A DNA stretch of 64,000 nucleotides, taken from positions 280,762 through 344,761 of the forward strand of contig JAAHHJ010000002.1 in NCBI GenBank assembly GCA_010692425.1, in the 5' to 3' direction. How positions within the stretch are numbered: position 1 is the stretch's first letter; every line of letters begins with the position of its first letter. Shown here one piece after another: positions 53,401-61,939 of this stretch. The position numbers and the translations under genes were made by a program. The notes under the pieces were generated by a model. The model ran no database searches, was not told the origin of the DNA, and saw only the letters and a list, made by a program, of their open reading frames with translations. This DNA is from Symploca sp. SIO3C6. GTDB lineage: Bacteria; Cyanobacteriota; Cyanobacteriia; Cyanobacteriales; Coleofasciculaceae.

Positions 53401-55721
53401 GCATTAATAAAGTCATTAGAAGTAGTGCTATCATCTCGATATTGAATTTGAGCATTGGCTGAACCCAATGTTTTGTCTTTGAGAAAACCGAAAAGTTTAG
53501 TATCTGGAATCTTAACAACAACACTTCCAGAACCATCAAAATTGCCTCTATCAATATCAAGCCTACCTTGAGCTTTTCCTGATATCAGACCACCAATGAC
53601 ATTGAGAGAACCATTGCCTTTAGCAAAGTCTTTATCCCAGTTATATTCTGCTGTACCAGCTATTTTAAACAGCTGCGGGGCTACTATGGAAAGCTCACCA
53701 CTACCAGCAATACTACTTTCAAAATCTGAGTCTACATCCAGTTTAAGGTTAACTACGGCAGCATCTATCGAATTTGGTAATCCCAGAATATCTTGAGCTA
53801 ATTGTACTATGGGAACTGTGACCACTGGTCCATAAGAAAAACCAACACCTCCTCCAAACCTAATTGGATCTTCTTTGGATATGTTACTCACCTTACCAGC
53901 TATTCGCTGGAAGAAAAAACCAGTTGTGCCAATGGCAATATTAAGATTGTCAAAATCTCCATTTGCACTGTCAATTCTGAGATTAGGCGGTGGCAGAAGA
54001 AAACCTACTTCTAAACCAAAATTACGTCCAGATTGCTGCTGTCCACCAAATGCAGGGGGAATAGGTGAACGTGCAGGAAAAGGGAAGTTAATTCTGGTTT
54101 TACCTTTAATTTCTTTCTTGGTAGTGTCAACAGATATACCTAGTTCATTTAACCCCCATCCACCAGGCAGTTTAAGATTTTTGACCGAAGCGGAACCAAC
54201 AACATCTACCTTACCATTTTGAATTCCAATAAAATTTTGACCTGTAAAATCAAGGACAATTTCTGTTTTTTCTAAGACTTTAGTAATAGGGTCTTTGATA
54301 GTCAATTGCCCTTGAATTTTCAATTGATCATCGGCACCAACATATTCAACTGACAGGTTTTTAGCATCTACATTAAATAATCCTGGTGGAACAGATTCTT
54401 CTAGGAACCTAAACTCTTGCCTTGGAAAAGAAACTTTTGCGCCACCAAAACTTGCACCATTTTGATCAATGATCAGTGAATTAGGGGTTCCATCCAGTTG
54501 GATTGCAACCTCACCTAAGTCCAAAGGGAGAGTAAAGTCACCAGTAAGAGCAATTTTGTTGCGTTTAATAGTTAGACTTTTGAAGTCTATATCTACTAAA
54601 TCTCCCAATTGGAACTGGTTTGGTTCTTTAATATCGGTTAAGGCACTAGTCGTTCCACTTTTAAGATTTAACACAAAGTTTCCTGTGAATAGTGGCTCAG
54701 GAATATTGCCTATTAAGGAGAAGATTGTGCCCTCTGATACACGCAGTTCTTGATCATCAAACTCTACATCTGCACTATCTATACGCAGCATACGAGCAAT
54801 ACCACCATCATACCCTAAGAATACGGTGCCACTGCCCTCGCAATCTCCGTCATCATCTGTGTCTTCAAATTCACCACTAGCTAATTCAATTAAGAAGGGA
54901 GTTGTGCTTGCACAGTCATCGGTAGTTACATCGTAATTCCATGCTGTTCCCTCATCATTAGTTGCGACAATAACATCCAATTGGTTTGAATTTCCTTTTG
55001 GAATCTGAATTTCTCCAGTCTTAGTACCACCAACAAATCCTGTTTCTAGAAGATTTTTACCTTCATATCGAATAATAAAATTATCGGGGATAGTAAAATG
55101 TTGGTAGCGAAATTTTGCTACTCCACCACCGTTTGAATCTAGTGTGATTGTCTTTTCGCTTCCCTCAAAACCACCACTATCTGAAACTGTTGCCTGTTCA
55201 ATTTGGATAACTTGTTCATCTAGGGTGATAGTAGCTAGATCATCTTCAGTTTTTAGCTGCAATAATTGTTCTTCGCCAAGTGCTTCCCCAAGTGCCAACG
55301 CCGAAAAAATAGCACCTTCATCACCAGGCGCATCAGACTTATTCAATTGTGAATCTAAAAAATGCCCAAATTCCTCTAACAAAACAGTGGCAATTGCTTG
55401 AGAGTTTTGAGCATTATGAGTAATGTACTCTTGTGCAAGATAAATTGTATTAGTCTCTACAGAAAAAGCACCGTTAGCACCATTAATTTCTTCAGATGAA
55501 CGAATTTCAATTTCTGGCAGTTCTTCAAAATTTTGATTTACCCAGTTATGACGTAATTTCTCTGCACTTTCAGGATCAAAATTATTGCCAAAAACAAGGC
55601 TAAACTCTAGCCAAAAGTCTTCATTTACTGCAAATTTAGCCAATATTTTTTTTACAGCCAGCAGAGCTTCAGCTAATTTTTCAGCACTCAAACTATCTGC
55701 CAATTCCAAAATCTCTTTCAT
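50499..55721 (-). CDS. Giant surface-type protein with DUF11 and DUF4114 domains
   Basis: 1740 residues from ATG 55721, preceded by AGGAG at five bases; an earlier ATG (55742) has no clear ribosome site. The N-terminal 180 residues include LLEEFGHFLDSQLN, which looks like a zincin helix that has lost its first His. A long beta-rich middle (about 190-1000) carries no known catalytic motif. Three DUF11-type repeats follow (about 1020-1370, e.g. LTYTIEVVNNGAVDTSNVVV). Two C-terminal DUF4114-like domains have DEQGTVNGLKPGNAGYVQAA, DEQGTVNGIAPGEAGYAQAA and acidic ends such as GGGDQDYNDLIFQV, typical calcium-binding loops. It lacks a signal peptide, so type I secretion is possible. Likely an adhesin or matrix protein. 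Confidence 0.85.
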   Translation of the reverse strand: MKEILELADSLSAEKLAEALLAVKKILAKFAVNEDFWLEFSLVFGNNFDPESAEKLRHNWVNQNFEELPEIEIRSSEEINGANGAFSVETNTIYLAQEYITHNAQNSQAIATVLLEEFGHFLDSQLNKSDAPGDEGAIFSALALGEALGEEQLLQLKTEDDLATITLDEQVIQIEQATVSDSGGFEGSEKTITLDSNGGGVAKFRYQHFTIPDNFIIRYEGKNLLETGFVGGTKTGEIQIPKGNSNQLDVIVATNDEGTAWNYDVTTDDCASTTPFLIELASGEFEDTDDDGDCEGSGTVFLGYDGGIARMLRIDSADVEFDDQELRVSEGTIFSLIGNIPEPLFTGNFVLNLKSGTTSALTDIKEPNQFQLGDLVDIDFKSLTIKRNKIALTGDFTLPLDLGEVAIQLDGTPNSLIIDQNGASFGGAKVSFPRQEFRFLEESVPPGLFNVDAKNLSVEYVGADDQLKIQGQLTIKDPITKVLEKTEIVLDFTGQNFIGIQNGKVDVVGSASVKNLKLPGGWGLNELGISVDTTKKEIKGKTRINFPFPARSPIPPAFGGQQQSGRNFGLEVGFLLPPPNLRIDSANGDFDNLNIAIGTTGFFFQRIAGKVSNISKEDPIRFGGGVGFSYGPVVTVPIVQLAQDILGLPNSIDAAVVNLKLDVDSDFESSIAGSGELSIVAPQLFKIAGTAEYNWDKDFAKGNGSLNVIGGLISGKAQGRLDIDRGNFDGSGSVVVKIPDTKLFGFLKDKTLGSANAQIQYRDDSTTSNDFINAWGKINLGTINLPIVGEINLGLVDVGIRYYYLEGNVDLLGNKLPLIGSWNVALDSEWVVMGADWDIANNDVKIRVIDPDGNIYQESEFADNGIAIVDDLTDSKTRTVVVGQPQAGIWDIEVVDDTGLGEVNYSAFGATDVPEVTLLTPDTDTTGVVDISFEAFDSDSDAKVSLFYDDDNAGFDGALITELTEIDGLSNFLWNTQGIATGEYFIYAIAMDDEGIPVFSNYSPGKVIVSEETDLSITQTASTNKVEVGGLLTYTIEVVNNGAVDTSNVVVTETLGEGTTLVNSSLAPSTQTNSEVIFDLGDLASGETKTFEITVTAPIEGETLFSSAYVQGSVFDSNASNDASIVTTTIEPVTVELPNLVVTKEDDSSVVNLGDTFSYTLTVRNNGSGDATEVSLTEELPSGVNFVEVTASQGNAFQDFDGKIIADLDNIKSGEEATVTITVKPLAAGSLRSTTSVISNETDFNSLDNEIINTIIVNPTVPASADLELTQTVDNPNPNVDDQINFTLTLTNNGPGVASGIQVTDLLPSGLSFVSAFTLQGTYDSNTGIWDVGNLRDNLSRSLTITANVEDEGTIINNAEVTTVNEVDQDSNPGNNDPNEDDQASVTLNSNQSNNFTLILNNDNSFTITDNKPAKLSFQLLSNSKDSINEVGVFAVEDEQGTVNGLKPGNAGYVQAALSQSQARVILSALNNPPDGFNTDLSRIVEGFDGSNRLVFYLVQGSTTDQVLAGQASEEKVILGSSLGQGKPDSLRVEEQGNGEFTLFWEDQTSEGESDFNDMELSFQLTNDNPPIGTQLQGQTQRELIDLRGISGQVQANFTVNREAAFDNYAGLYIVDDEQGTVNGIAPGEAGYAQAALSQRIDNLELFVANQGTANFNNQTLDGGVILAPYLIVDSNVRDFLEQNPDNLPNQDSFAYFAYQEANPDSVDHIRLLADNTFGFEDKFGGGDQDYNDLIFQVNF

Positions 55722-55742
55722 GGCTTCTCCTAATTTTTGCAT

Positions 55743-56708
55743 CTTTCGTACTTAGAACTCTAGTTATTGGTAGATGCAGATTAAGTTTAAATAATCGCTG
55801 CAAGTATTATTTTTCTTTTACAGTATTGGTAACACTTATGTGCACTGTATTGCTTACAGTCCGAAACCCTATACTTTAAAAAATCAGGTTTGAGAGTAGT
55901 TGGATTTAGATTATTGGTAGCAATTGCGATCGCAATCTTTTGAATATCTAAACTATGAGTCATAGATTGGTTTTCTCAAACTTTTCCAGCTATCACTGTC
56001 CTCGATAAGTAGAACGAACAAAAATAATGAGCAATTCTCTAAAAATTGCACAGGCAAGCTGCTGTTAAGGACTCTAAATACCTTGCTTAAAAGAAGCAGA
56101 TATAACATTCCTCATTATTTATGTATTTAACAGCTTCTAGCTAGCAAAACTTGGTAGAGGCGATTACTTATTTAGCTGAAATATTCCTTGGCTAAATACT
56201 TATCAGAAAACCTTACTTTGCTAAAGTAACAAAGTAATACTCGCCTGGCAAGGCATTATCTAAAACTTTAAGAAAATTTACAAAATTACTTTGATTATTT
56301 TTTCAACAGAAAAAAGAGAAGTTTTTTTGTTTGTAAAAAAAAATGTTTGTGACAACACACATCTGAGTATATTTTTATAATAATTTTTTCGAGTTGTGTT
56401 AATTAAAGTTTATGTGAAATTGGCTGGTTTCTATTGTCAAGACATTTAAGTGTTGATAGATTAAGTTTGTCGGATAAGACATCATCTACCTCAAGTTTTC
56501 TCTGAACTGATTCTAAGAATAGAGATGCGATCGCACAAAAGTGTTCCTAGTAGAATCTGTCGGCAGTAACTAAAATGCCCCTCAACTATGAGAAGCTTCA
56601 GTGCAACAGAACTAACTTAATTAAGATTTCTGACTTCTCAAAGCCTTGGTGAATAGGCAAACTAGAGCCTCTGTATTACGCGATTTATTCTTTTCTGCTT
56701 GAGGAAGT
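55743..56708. other. Long intergenic region
   Basis: About 965 bp without a credible gene. It holds the divergent promoters of the giant surface protein and the small secreted protein, two GCGATCGC octamers (55926-55933 within a longer palindrome ATTGCGATCGCAAT, and near 56527) and A-rich tracts near 56330. I see no RNA gene. Confidence 0.5.
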
Positions 56709-57146
56709 ATGATGAATTTATATATGAGAACTTTTTTAACATTCCTAGGAACTGCGATTGCTTTTACAGGAATCGGATGGAGTGCTCCTGCACAAGCTAT
56801 CCCTTGCAGAGCATACACAGTTGATGCGCCTGATGAGCCATATCAATACAGAGAAATTAATAACTGTCCCATTTTGAATGGCACATTTACAAATTCTAAC
56901 TGGAAGGTAGAAATAGGTCAGTGGGAACCTGCCGCCTACTACTACAAAGGAAGAAACCTAAGTAATGGTAGTTCTATTGAACTTATAGATTTTGATGTTA
57001 CAGGTACTACCGATAGACCACAATACCGATTCTATAACGGAAACGTCACCTACATTGTTAGCTTCCGAGACTCAGACCCAAACACAATCCGGTTAGAGGT
57101 TTATCAAAGGGAGCGTAGAATTTTAAACCAATTGCTATATCGTTAA
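56709..57146 (+). CDS. Small secreted hypothetical protein
   Basis: 145 residues. The start is ATG 56709 or the adjacent ATG 56712, behind GAGGAAGT. A signal peptide is clear (FLTFLGTAIAFTGIGWSAPA, cleavage near AQA). The mature part of about 112 residues is beta-rich and Tyr/Asn-rich (QWEPAAYYYKGRNLSNGSS, RPQYRFYNGNVTYIVSFRD), with two Cys near the start (IPCRAY, NNCPI) that may form a disulfide. I recognise no family. It stands alone; a MITE follows 137 bp later. Confidence 0.75.
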   Translation: MMNLYMRTFLTFLGTAIAFTGIGWSAPAQAIPCRAYTVDAPDEPYQYREINNCPILNGTFTNSNWKVEIGQWEPAAYYYKGRNLSNGSSIELIDFDVTGTTDRPQYRFYNGNVTYIVSFRDSDPNTIRLEVYQRERRILNQLLYR

Positions 57147-57283
57147 ATTGGTAGCTAATCAAACCCCAACAAATCTGCTATTCTGAGTACCTCAGAGATA
57201 CCTCCTGCAAAAGTTTTGGTCTGATGATTAAGCACTGGATTTAGTCCTAATTAAAAAGCATTCTGTTGGCATTTTAAAGTAAG

Positions 57284-57406
57284 ACTCAGATCTTGCACCA
57301 TTGTCCCAAAATCCAAAAAACCCGATTTTTAAAAGCTGAAACCCTATTGATTTCGTTGTCATTTAGTTAAAAATCGGGTTTTCAATATCAGGTGCAAGAT
57401 CTGAGT
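57284..57406. mobile_element. Nested-palindrome MITE
   Basis: Outer arms ACTCAGATCTTGCACC (57284-57299) and its exact complement (57391-57406), and inner arms AAAACCCGATTTTTAA (57317-57332) and its exact complement (57367-57382), form a 123-bp nested inverted repeat. AAG flanks both sides and may be a 3-bp target duplication. No coding frame lies inside. Confidence 0.7.
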
Positions 57407-57485
57407 AAGACTATAGTGAATTTTAAACCTTTACTTCCATTCATTTTCTATAATTTTTCCTGTTATTACTCCATCACTCCAGAGG

Positions 57486-58400
57486 TCAATTATTATTCTC
57501 CAATTTATTTATAACCCAAGAACTGATCAATGCATTCACCTGTTCTGGCACCTCATCATGAGGGCAATGTCCAGCTTGAAGATAGTGTTCGGTTAAATTA
57601 GGATAATATTGGCGGAACTTCTCACTCCTTGCCTTTGATTGCATCCAGGGATCTGCTTCTCCCCACAGCATTAACAATGGACAATTCATCTGCTGTAGGA
57701 GAATATCAACTTTTTCCCCTTGAGGCGACTTGAAAACTGAGGCAAATACCTTGTGTGCTCCTAAATCACAGGAAGGGCGATGAATTTCTGACACCAATTG
57801 CTCTGTAACTGCACTTTGGTCAAGATAAACTTTCTGGAGGGTTTTACGAATTACCGAAGGTTGCCGCAAGTATTGGAATAAGAGAAAGCTTGCCCAAGGG
57901 TGCAGCAAAATTGAGCGAGATACATTGCCAAGTAATTTTCGTAGAGGATTGCTAGGAGTAGCTACCTTGGCATCGCTAAAAGGACCAGCACTATTGAGTA
58001 AAATTAAACCAACAGCCGATTGAGAGCGCTGCGCTGCTACACAGAGCGAACAATAACCACCTAAGGAATTCCCTGCTAAGACAACGGCTTGACCGATAAC
58101 ATCTGTGATAAAATCGTGCAGTTGGTCGCGCCACAGGTTTCCACTATACTGCCAATCTGGCTTAGAGGAACGACCAAAACCCAAGAGGTCTATTGCCCAA
58201 ACTTCAAAATCTTGCTGTAGTTGAGCGATATTCTTGCGCCAATGGTCTGTAGATGCCCCAAACCCATGAACTAAAAGTAACGGTGGGCGTCCTGATTGCT
58301 GTTGACCAGCTTGTACATAGTATATAGACTGGTCACGCCACTGCCAATATTTGCCTGGTATAGGAGTGGAAGAAGTAGCTTGTAGTATTTGTATAGTCAC
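57486..58400 (-). CDS. Alpha/beta-fold hydrolase
   Basis: 304 residues. The fold is clear: LLLVHGFGASTDHWRKN (oxyanion region, near 41-57), VWAIDLLGFGRSSKP, nucleophile Ser112 in GNSLGGY, Asp in LLMLWGEADPW, and His in AGHCPHDEVPE. The triad looks complete. The N-terminal YWQWRDQSIYYVQAG is common in cyanobacterial hydrolases related by pattern to plastid pheophytinase- or MenH-like enzymes, but substrate cannot be assigned. It is divergent to clpS with 149 bp between. Confidence 0.9.
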   Translation of the reverse strand: MTIQILQATSSTPIPGKYWQWRDQSIYYVQAGQQQSGRPPLLLVHGFGASTDHWRKNIAQLQQDFEVWAIDLLGFGRSSKPDWQYSGNLWRDQLHDFITDVIGQAVVLAGNSLGGYCSLCVAAQRSQSAVGLILLNSAGPFSDAKVATPSNPLRKLLGNVSRSILLHPWASFLLFQYLRQPSVIRKTLQKVYLDQSAVTEQLVSEIHRPSCDLGAHKVFASVFKSPQGEKVDILLQQMNCPLLMLWGEADPWMQSKARSEKFRQYYPNLTEHYLQAGHCPHDEVPEQVNALISSWVINKLENNN

Positions 58401-58549
58401 GATTATTAAGTTACTTGCCGCTCAATTTCTGTTCGCCATAGACCTTTACATAAAGTAATATAATATAGGTCGCTGTAAACAGAAAGCGAAAAAAACCCCA
58501 GGTATTACTGGATTTATTGTAAACACTTGAAACTAAAGAGAGTAAAGAA

Positions 58550-58831
58550 GTGTCTGTCGAGACCATTGAGAAGCGTTCTACAGTACGTAAACACGCGCCT
58601 CGCTATCGCGTTTTACTTCATAATGATGACTTTAATCCCATGGAGCATGTGGTTAAGGCGTTGCTGACAACAGTGGCAAGTTTAACACAACCACAAGCCG
58701 TCAGCATCATGATGGAAGCCCATAATAGCGGCATCGCCTTAGTAATTACTTGCGCCCAAGAGCATGCCGAGTTTTACTGTGAAACCTTAAAGAACCATGG
58801 CTTGACTTGTACCATTGAACCTGATGAGTAG
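58550..58831 (+). CDS. clpS: ATP-dependent Clp protease adaptor ClpS
   Basis: 93 residues with a GTG start. ClpS delivers N-degron substrates to ClpC/ClpP. Core: RYRVLLHNDDFNPMEHVVKAL with the Asn-Asp pair of the N-degron pocket, then SIMMEAHNSGIALVITCAQEHAEFY. The reading frame ends with TAG at 58829, two bases past the last upstream stop of the next frame, so the following membrane protease gene is closely linked. Confidence 0.97.
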   Translation: MSVETIEKRSTVRKHAPRYRVLLHNDDFNPMEHVVKALLTTVASLTQPQAVSIMMEAHNSGIALVITCAQEHAEFYCETLKNHGLTCTIEPDE

Positions 58832-58848
58832 AGGGTTCTGAGACGTTA

Positions 58849-59709
58849 ATTTTCAAACCCAAAAAACTATTTAAGAAACTAAGGCGATATCCAGCGCCAG
58901 CGCGGCTTGGTATATTTATTATTACCTTGCTGCTGCTTTGGCTACCTATAGCTACTCCCATTTATTTGTTGGGAACTGACCAAAACTTGGTCAGTATAAT
59001 GGCCATGGGAGTGCTGTTTACAGAATTTTTACTGCTGCTTAAACTTGTCTGGGGGCCTTTAGTCTACCAACAATCTCGAATCTTTGTAGATTACGGCTTA
59101 GAGCGAACACGCCAAAACTTTCAAGAGTTATTAATAGGCTTAGGTATTGGTCTGTTAATGACTTTTAGTCTGTTTACCTTGGAAGGTTTGCTGGGTTGGC
59201 TGGAATTCCGGAAGCAGCAAGTGGTAATGCCACGATTAATCTTAGAAGGATTAGCCAGTGCTGTTGGTATTGCTTTTGCCGAAGAATTGTTCTTTCGTGG
59301 TTGGTTGTTGGATGAGTTGCAGCGAGACTACAGTCTTAAGGTATCTCTGTGGGTTGATGCGATTATTTTTGCTGTGCTGCATTTCCTAAAACCGCTTTCA
59401 GAAATTATACGTACCTTAGCAGAATTTCCTGGTTTGTTGCTGTTAGGATTGACCCTAGTTTGGGCAAAGCGAATTTCCAGCAGAGGTACTTCGCTAAGGT
59501 ACCAAGGGCGTCTTGGTCTGCCCATAGGTTTGCATGCTGGTCTTGTCTGGGGCTACTATATAATCAGCGTCGGTCAACTTGTAAAATACTCTGACCAGGT
59601 TGCACCTTGGATTACAGGTATTAATGGCAACCCGATTGCTGGATTCCTAGGGTGGCTATTTATGGGTGTGCTTGCACTCTGGATCAGGAAGCGCTCTTCC
59701 ATGGGGTAA
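58849..59709 (+). CDS. CPBP-family intramembrane metalloprotease
   Basis: About 286 residues if read from the codon at 58849 (ATT), 260 from TTG 58927. The frame is open from 58828 and the sequence before 58927 is protein-like (KPKKLFKKLRRYPAPARLG then a hydrophobic run), so the true start is probably upstream, although no ATG, GTG or TTG exists there. Six to eight membrane segments. CPBP motifs: EELFFRG (Glu-Glu-x3-Arg), HFLKP, and LHAGLVWG. These glutamic-type proteases resemble Rce1. It follows clpS by 18 bp, so the two are likely co-transcribed. Confidence 0.85.
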   Translation: MFKPKKLFKKLRRYPAPARLGIFIITLLLLWLPIATPIYLLGTDQNLVSIMAMGVLFTEFLLLLKLVWGPLVYQQSRIFVDYGLERTRQNFQELLIGLGIGLLMTFSLFTLEGLLGWLEFRKQQVVMPRLILEGLASAVGIAFAEELFFRGWLLDELQRDYSLKVSLWVDAIIFAVLHFLKPLSEIIRTLAEFPGLLLLGLTLVWAKRISSRGTSLRYQGRLGLPIGLHAGLVWGYYIISVGQLVKYSDQVAPWITGINGNPIAGFLGWLFMGVLALWIRKRSSMG

Positions 59710-59999
59710 TTGCCAAGGTTTTTAAAAAATGAATAAAGAATATCTAGAAGTGGAACGCTACCACTTTGTACTAATACTTGGCAAGCTACGTTAACGCTAA
59801 CAAATAGGTTAATCCCTAGTTTGTAATTCAGAATTTCTAATTGATAACTACGAATTCTAAACTTCTACAGCTTAACTGTGAACTCCTAGAATTTATGGGT
59901 TATTTATTCAATAAAGCCTAATTAGAAAATCATTAGCGTAAATAGGGTGCATCTTCACCAAAAACGTTCCTATTTTAATTGCTGGTGTGAGTTTTTTAT

Positions 60000-61865
60000 A
60001 TGAGTAAAAATCAATTTAATTGTATTGGTAGGATAAGTTTGTTCTGCTTACTAGCAAGCAGTTTTCCTGTGGCAACAATACCTGCTGTCGCCGCCAATAC
60101 CGAGGCATTCACTATAGAGTCAAATTCTTTAACTTTTGATGCTAGTTCACAACCTGTTGATTCGGAAATCCTAGCTCAATTAGTAGAAAATGATTCTCCA
60201 AAGCCATCTGAAACAGTACAGGTAAACTCTGTGACTCAATTTCTAGAGAGAAATGCTCTAGAATCAGCTTCTATGCAACAGGTAACTTCTGTTTCTCAAC
60301 TATCAGATGTGAGGCCTGGAGACTGGGCATATGAAGCCCTTAGAAGCTTAGTGGAACGTTATGGTTGCATTGCTGGATACCCAGATGGTACCTTTCGCGG
60401 CAACCGCGCTCTCACTCGTTATGAGTTTGCTGCCGGCTTAAACGCCTGTTTGCAACAAATTGAGAGATTAATCATCGCTAGTACACCTGACTCCTTCAAT
60501 GGAGATGATTTAACCACACTGCAACGATTACTGGATGAATTTGACGCAGAACTTACCACCTTGGGAGCGCGGGTAGATAGTCTAGAAGAACGTACTACCT
60601 TTTTAGAAAATAACCAGTTTTCTACTACTACTAAGCTCAATGGTGAGGTAATCTTTTCAATTATTGGTGCTACCGGTGGAGATAAAGATGACAGCGATGG
60701 TGTTGAAGGAGATGACGCTAATGTCATCCTGACTAACCGAGTAAGATTGAATCTTACTACCAGTTTTACAGGTAAAGATACACTGATCACAGGTTTACAA
60801 GCTCATAACTTTGGTGGCGCTGTAGATGGTTCTGGTAGTGTTCAAAATACCTTATTCCCAAATTCATCTTTCCTCAGTGAAGGCTCAACCAAATTGAGTT
60901 CTGAACCTCAATTTCCCAGATTTAATCCTCAAGATCTTTCTGAGATTAGTGCTAACTCAGTTGAACTCTATAAGTTACTTTACATTTTCCCAGCTCCAGC
61001 TCTCAAAAATGTAACCTTATTTGCTGGAACTGCAGCTGAAGTTTCAGATGCCTTCCCAGCCATTATTCCTTTTTCCAGTGAAGGGCAAGGAGCAATCTCT
61101 CGCTTTGCTACTTTGAATCCAGTTGTGCGCGTATCTGGTGGTACTTCTGGGAGGGGTTTGGCCTCACCAGTAGGTTTGATTTGGAATATTTCTGAGCAAG
61201 TAGACTTTCGTGCTCTTTATGCCAGCGTCAATGCCTCAATTCCTAACCAGAATGATAATAATGTGCTAGGAGCAGGCTTTTTTGGTGGTAGCTCAGTAGC
61301 ATCAGCACAGTTGACGATTCGTCCCAGCGACAATATCGATGTGGGCATTAACTATGCCCATAGCTACCATGACCTCAATATTATGGGTACAGGCTTGTCT
61401 AGATTCTCTGCTCAACCCCTATTTATTCCTGGATCTGACCTTTTCAATACCCCTGTCAATATTAATTCCGTGGGGGCGACTGTAGCTTGGCGGGTAGCAC
61501 CAAAAGTCACTTTGACTGGCTACGGTTCCTATTTCTTTGTTGATGCTGCTGCTGGCCCTGACGCTTCTTCAGATTTCAGCAGTTGGATGGCAGGCGTCTA
61601 TTTTACAGACTTATTTAGAGAGGGTAACACCGCAGGCCTACTGTTTGGACAACCTTTGCACCGAGTTAGTGCTGATGGTGCTGCCGAGTTAACAGAGCCT
61701 AATGTTGACCGCGCTACCCCTTACCATTTGGAGGCTTTTTACAAGTTTAAAGTTAACGACAATATTAGCATTACCCCTGGTGCCTTTGTTCTGTTTAATC
61801 CAGAAAGTGATGCCAATAATGATACAACTTTGGTAGGTGTACTGCGCACCACTTTTTCTTTCTAA
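60000..61865 (+). CDS. Iron-uptake-type porin: SLH domain plus OprB-like barrel
   Basis: 621 residues. A signal peptide (about 12-34, ending AVAA) is followed by a linker, an SLH domain (about 100-160, LSDVRPGDWAYEALRSLVER, GYPDGTFRGNRALTRYEFA) that binds peptidoglycan-linked polymer, a coiled coil (about 175-205, DAELTTLGARVDSLEERTTF), and a large beta-barrel (about 215-621) ending in TTFSF with a terminal Phe, as expected for an outer-membrane protein. This architecture is the standard cyanobacterial porin class, several members of which take up iron. The gene has its own promoter region and is followed by the converging RTX gene. Confidence 0.95.
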   Translation: MSKNQFNCIGRISLFCLLASSFPVATIPAVAANTEAFTIESNSLTFDASSQPVDSEILAQLVENDSPKPSETVQVNSVTQFLERNALESASMQQVTSVSQLSDVRPGDWAYEALRSLVERYGCIAGYPDGTFRGNRALTRYEFAAGLNACLQQIERLIIASTPDSFNGDDLTTLQRLLDEFDAELTTLGARVDSLEERTTFLENNQFSTTTKLNGEVIFSIIGATGGDKDDSDGVEGDDANVILTNRVRLNLTTSFTGKDTLITGLQAHNFGGAVDGSGSVQNTLFPNSSFLSEGSTKLSSEPQFPRFNPQDLSEISANSVELYKLLYIFPAPALKNVTLFAGTAAEVSDAFPAIIPFSSEGQGAISRFATLNPVVRVSGGTSGRGLASPVGLIWNISEQVDFRALYASVNASIPNQNDNNVLGAGFFGGSSVASAQLTIRPSDNIDVGINYAHSYHDLNIMGTGLSRFSAQPLFIPGSDLFNTPVNINSVGATVAWRVAPKVTLTGYGSYFFVDAAAGPDASSDFSSWMAGVYFTDLFREGNTAGLLFGQPLHRVSADGAAELTEPNVDRATPYHLEAFYKFKVNDNISITPGAFVLFNPESDANNDTTLVGVLRTTFSF

Positions 61866-61930
61866 GTTAATTGTTGATTGTTCATTGCTCATTGCTCATA
61901 GTTTATGGCAATCAACAATGAACAATCGAT
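61866..61930. repeat. TTCATTG-type heptamers with inverted copies between converging genes
   Basis: TTGTTGATTGTTCATTGCTC and its approximate complement CAATCAACAATGAACAATC lie between the porin stop and the RTX stop. They can pair into a hairpin and could end both transcripts. Confidence 0.6.
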
Positions 61931-61939
61931 GTTTTGCGA

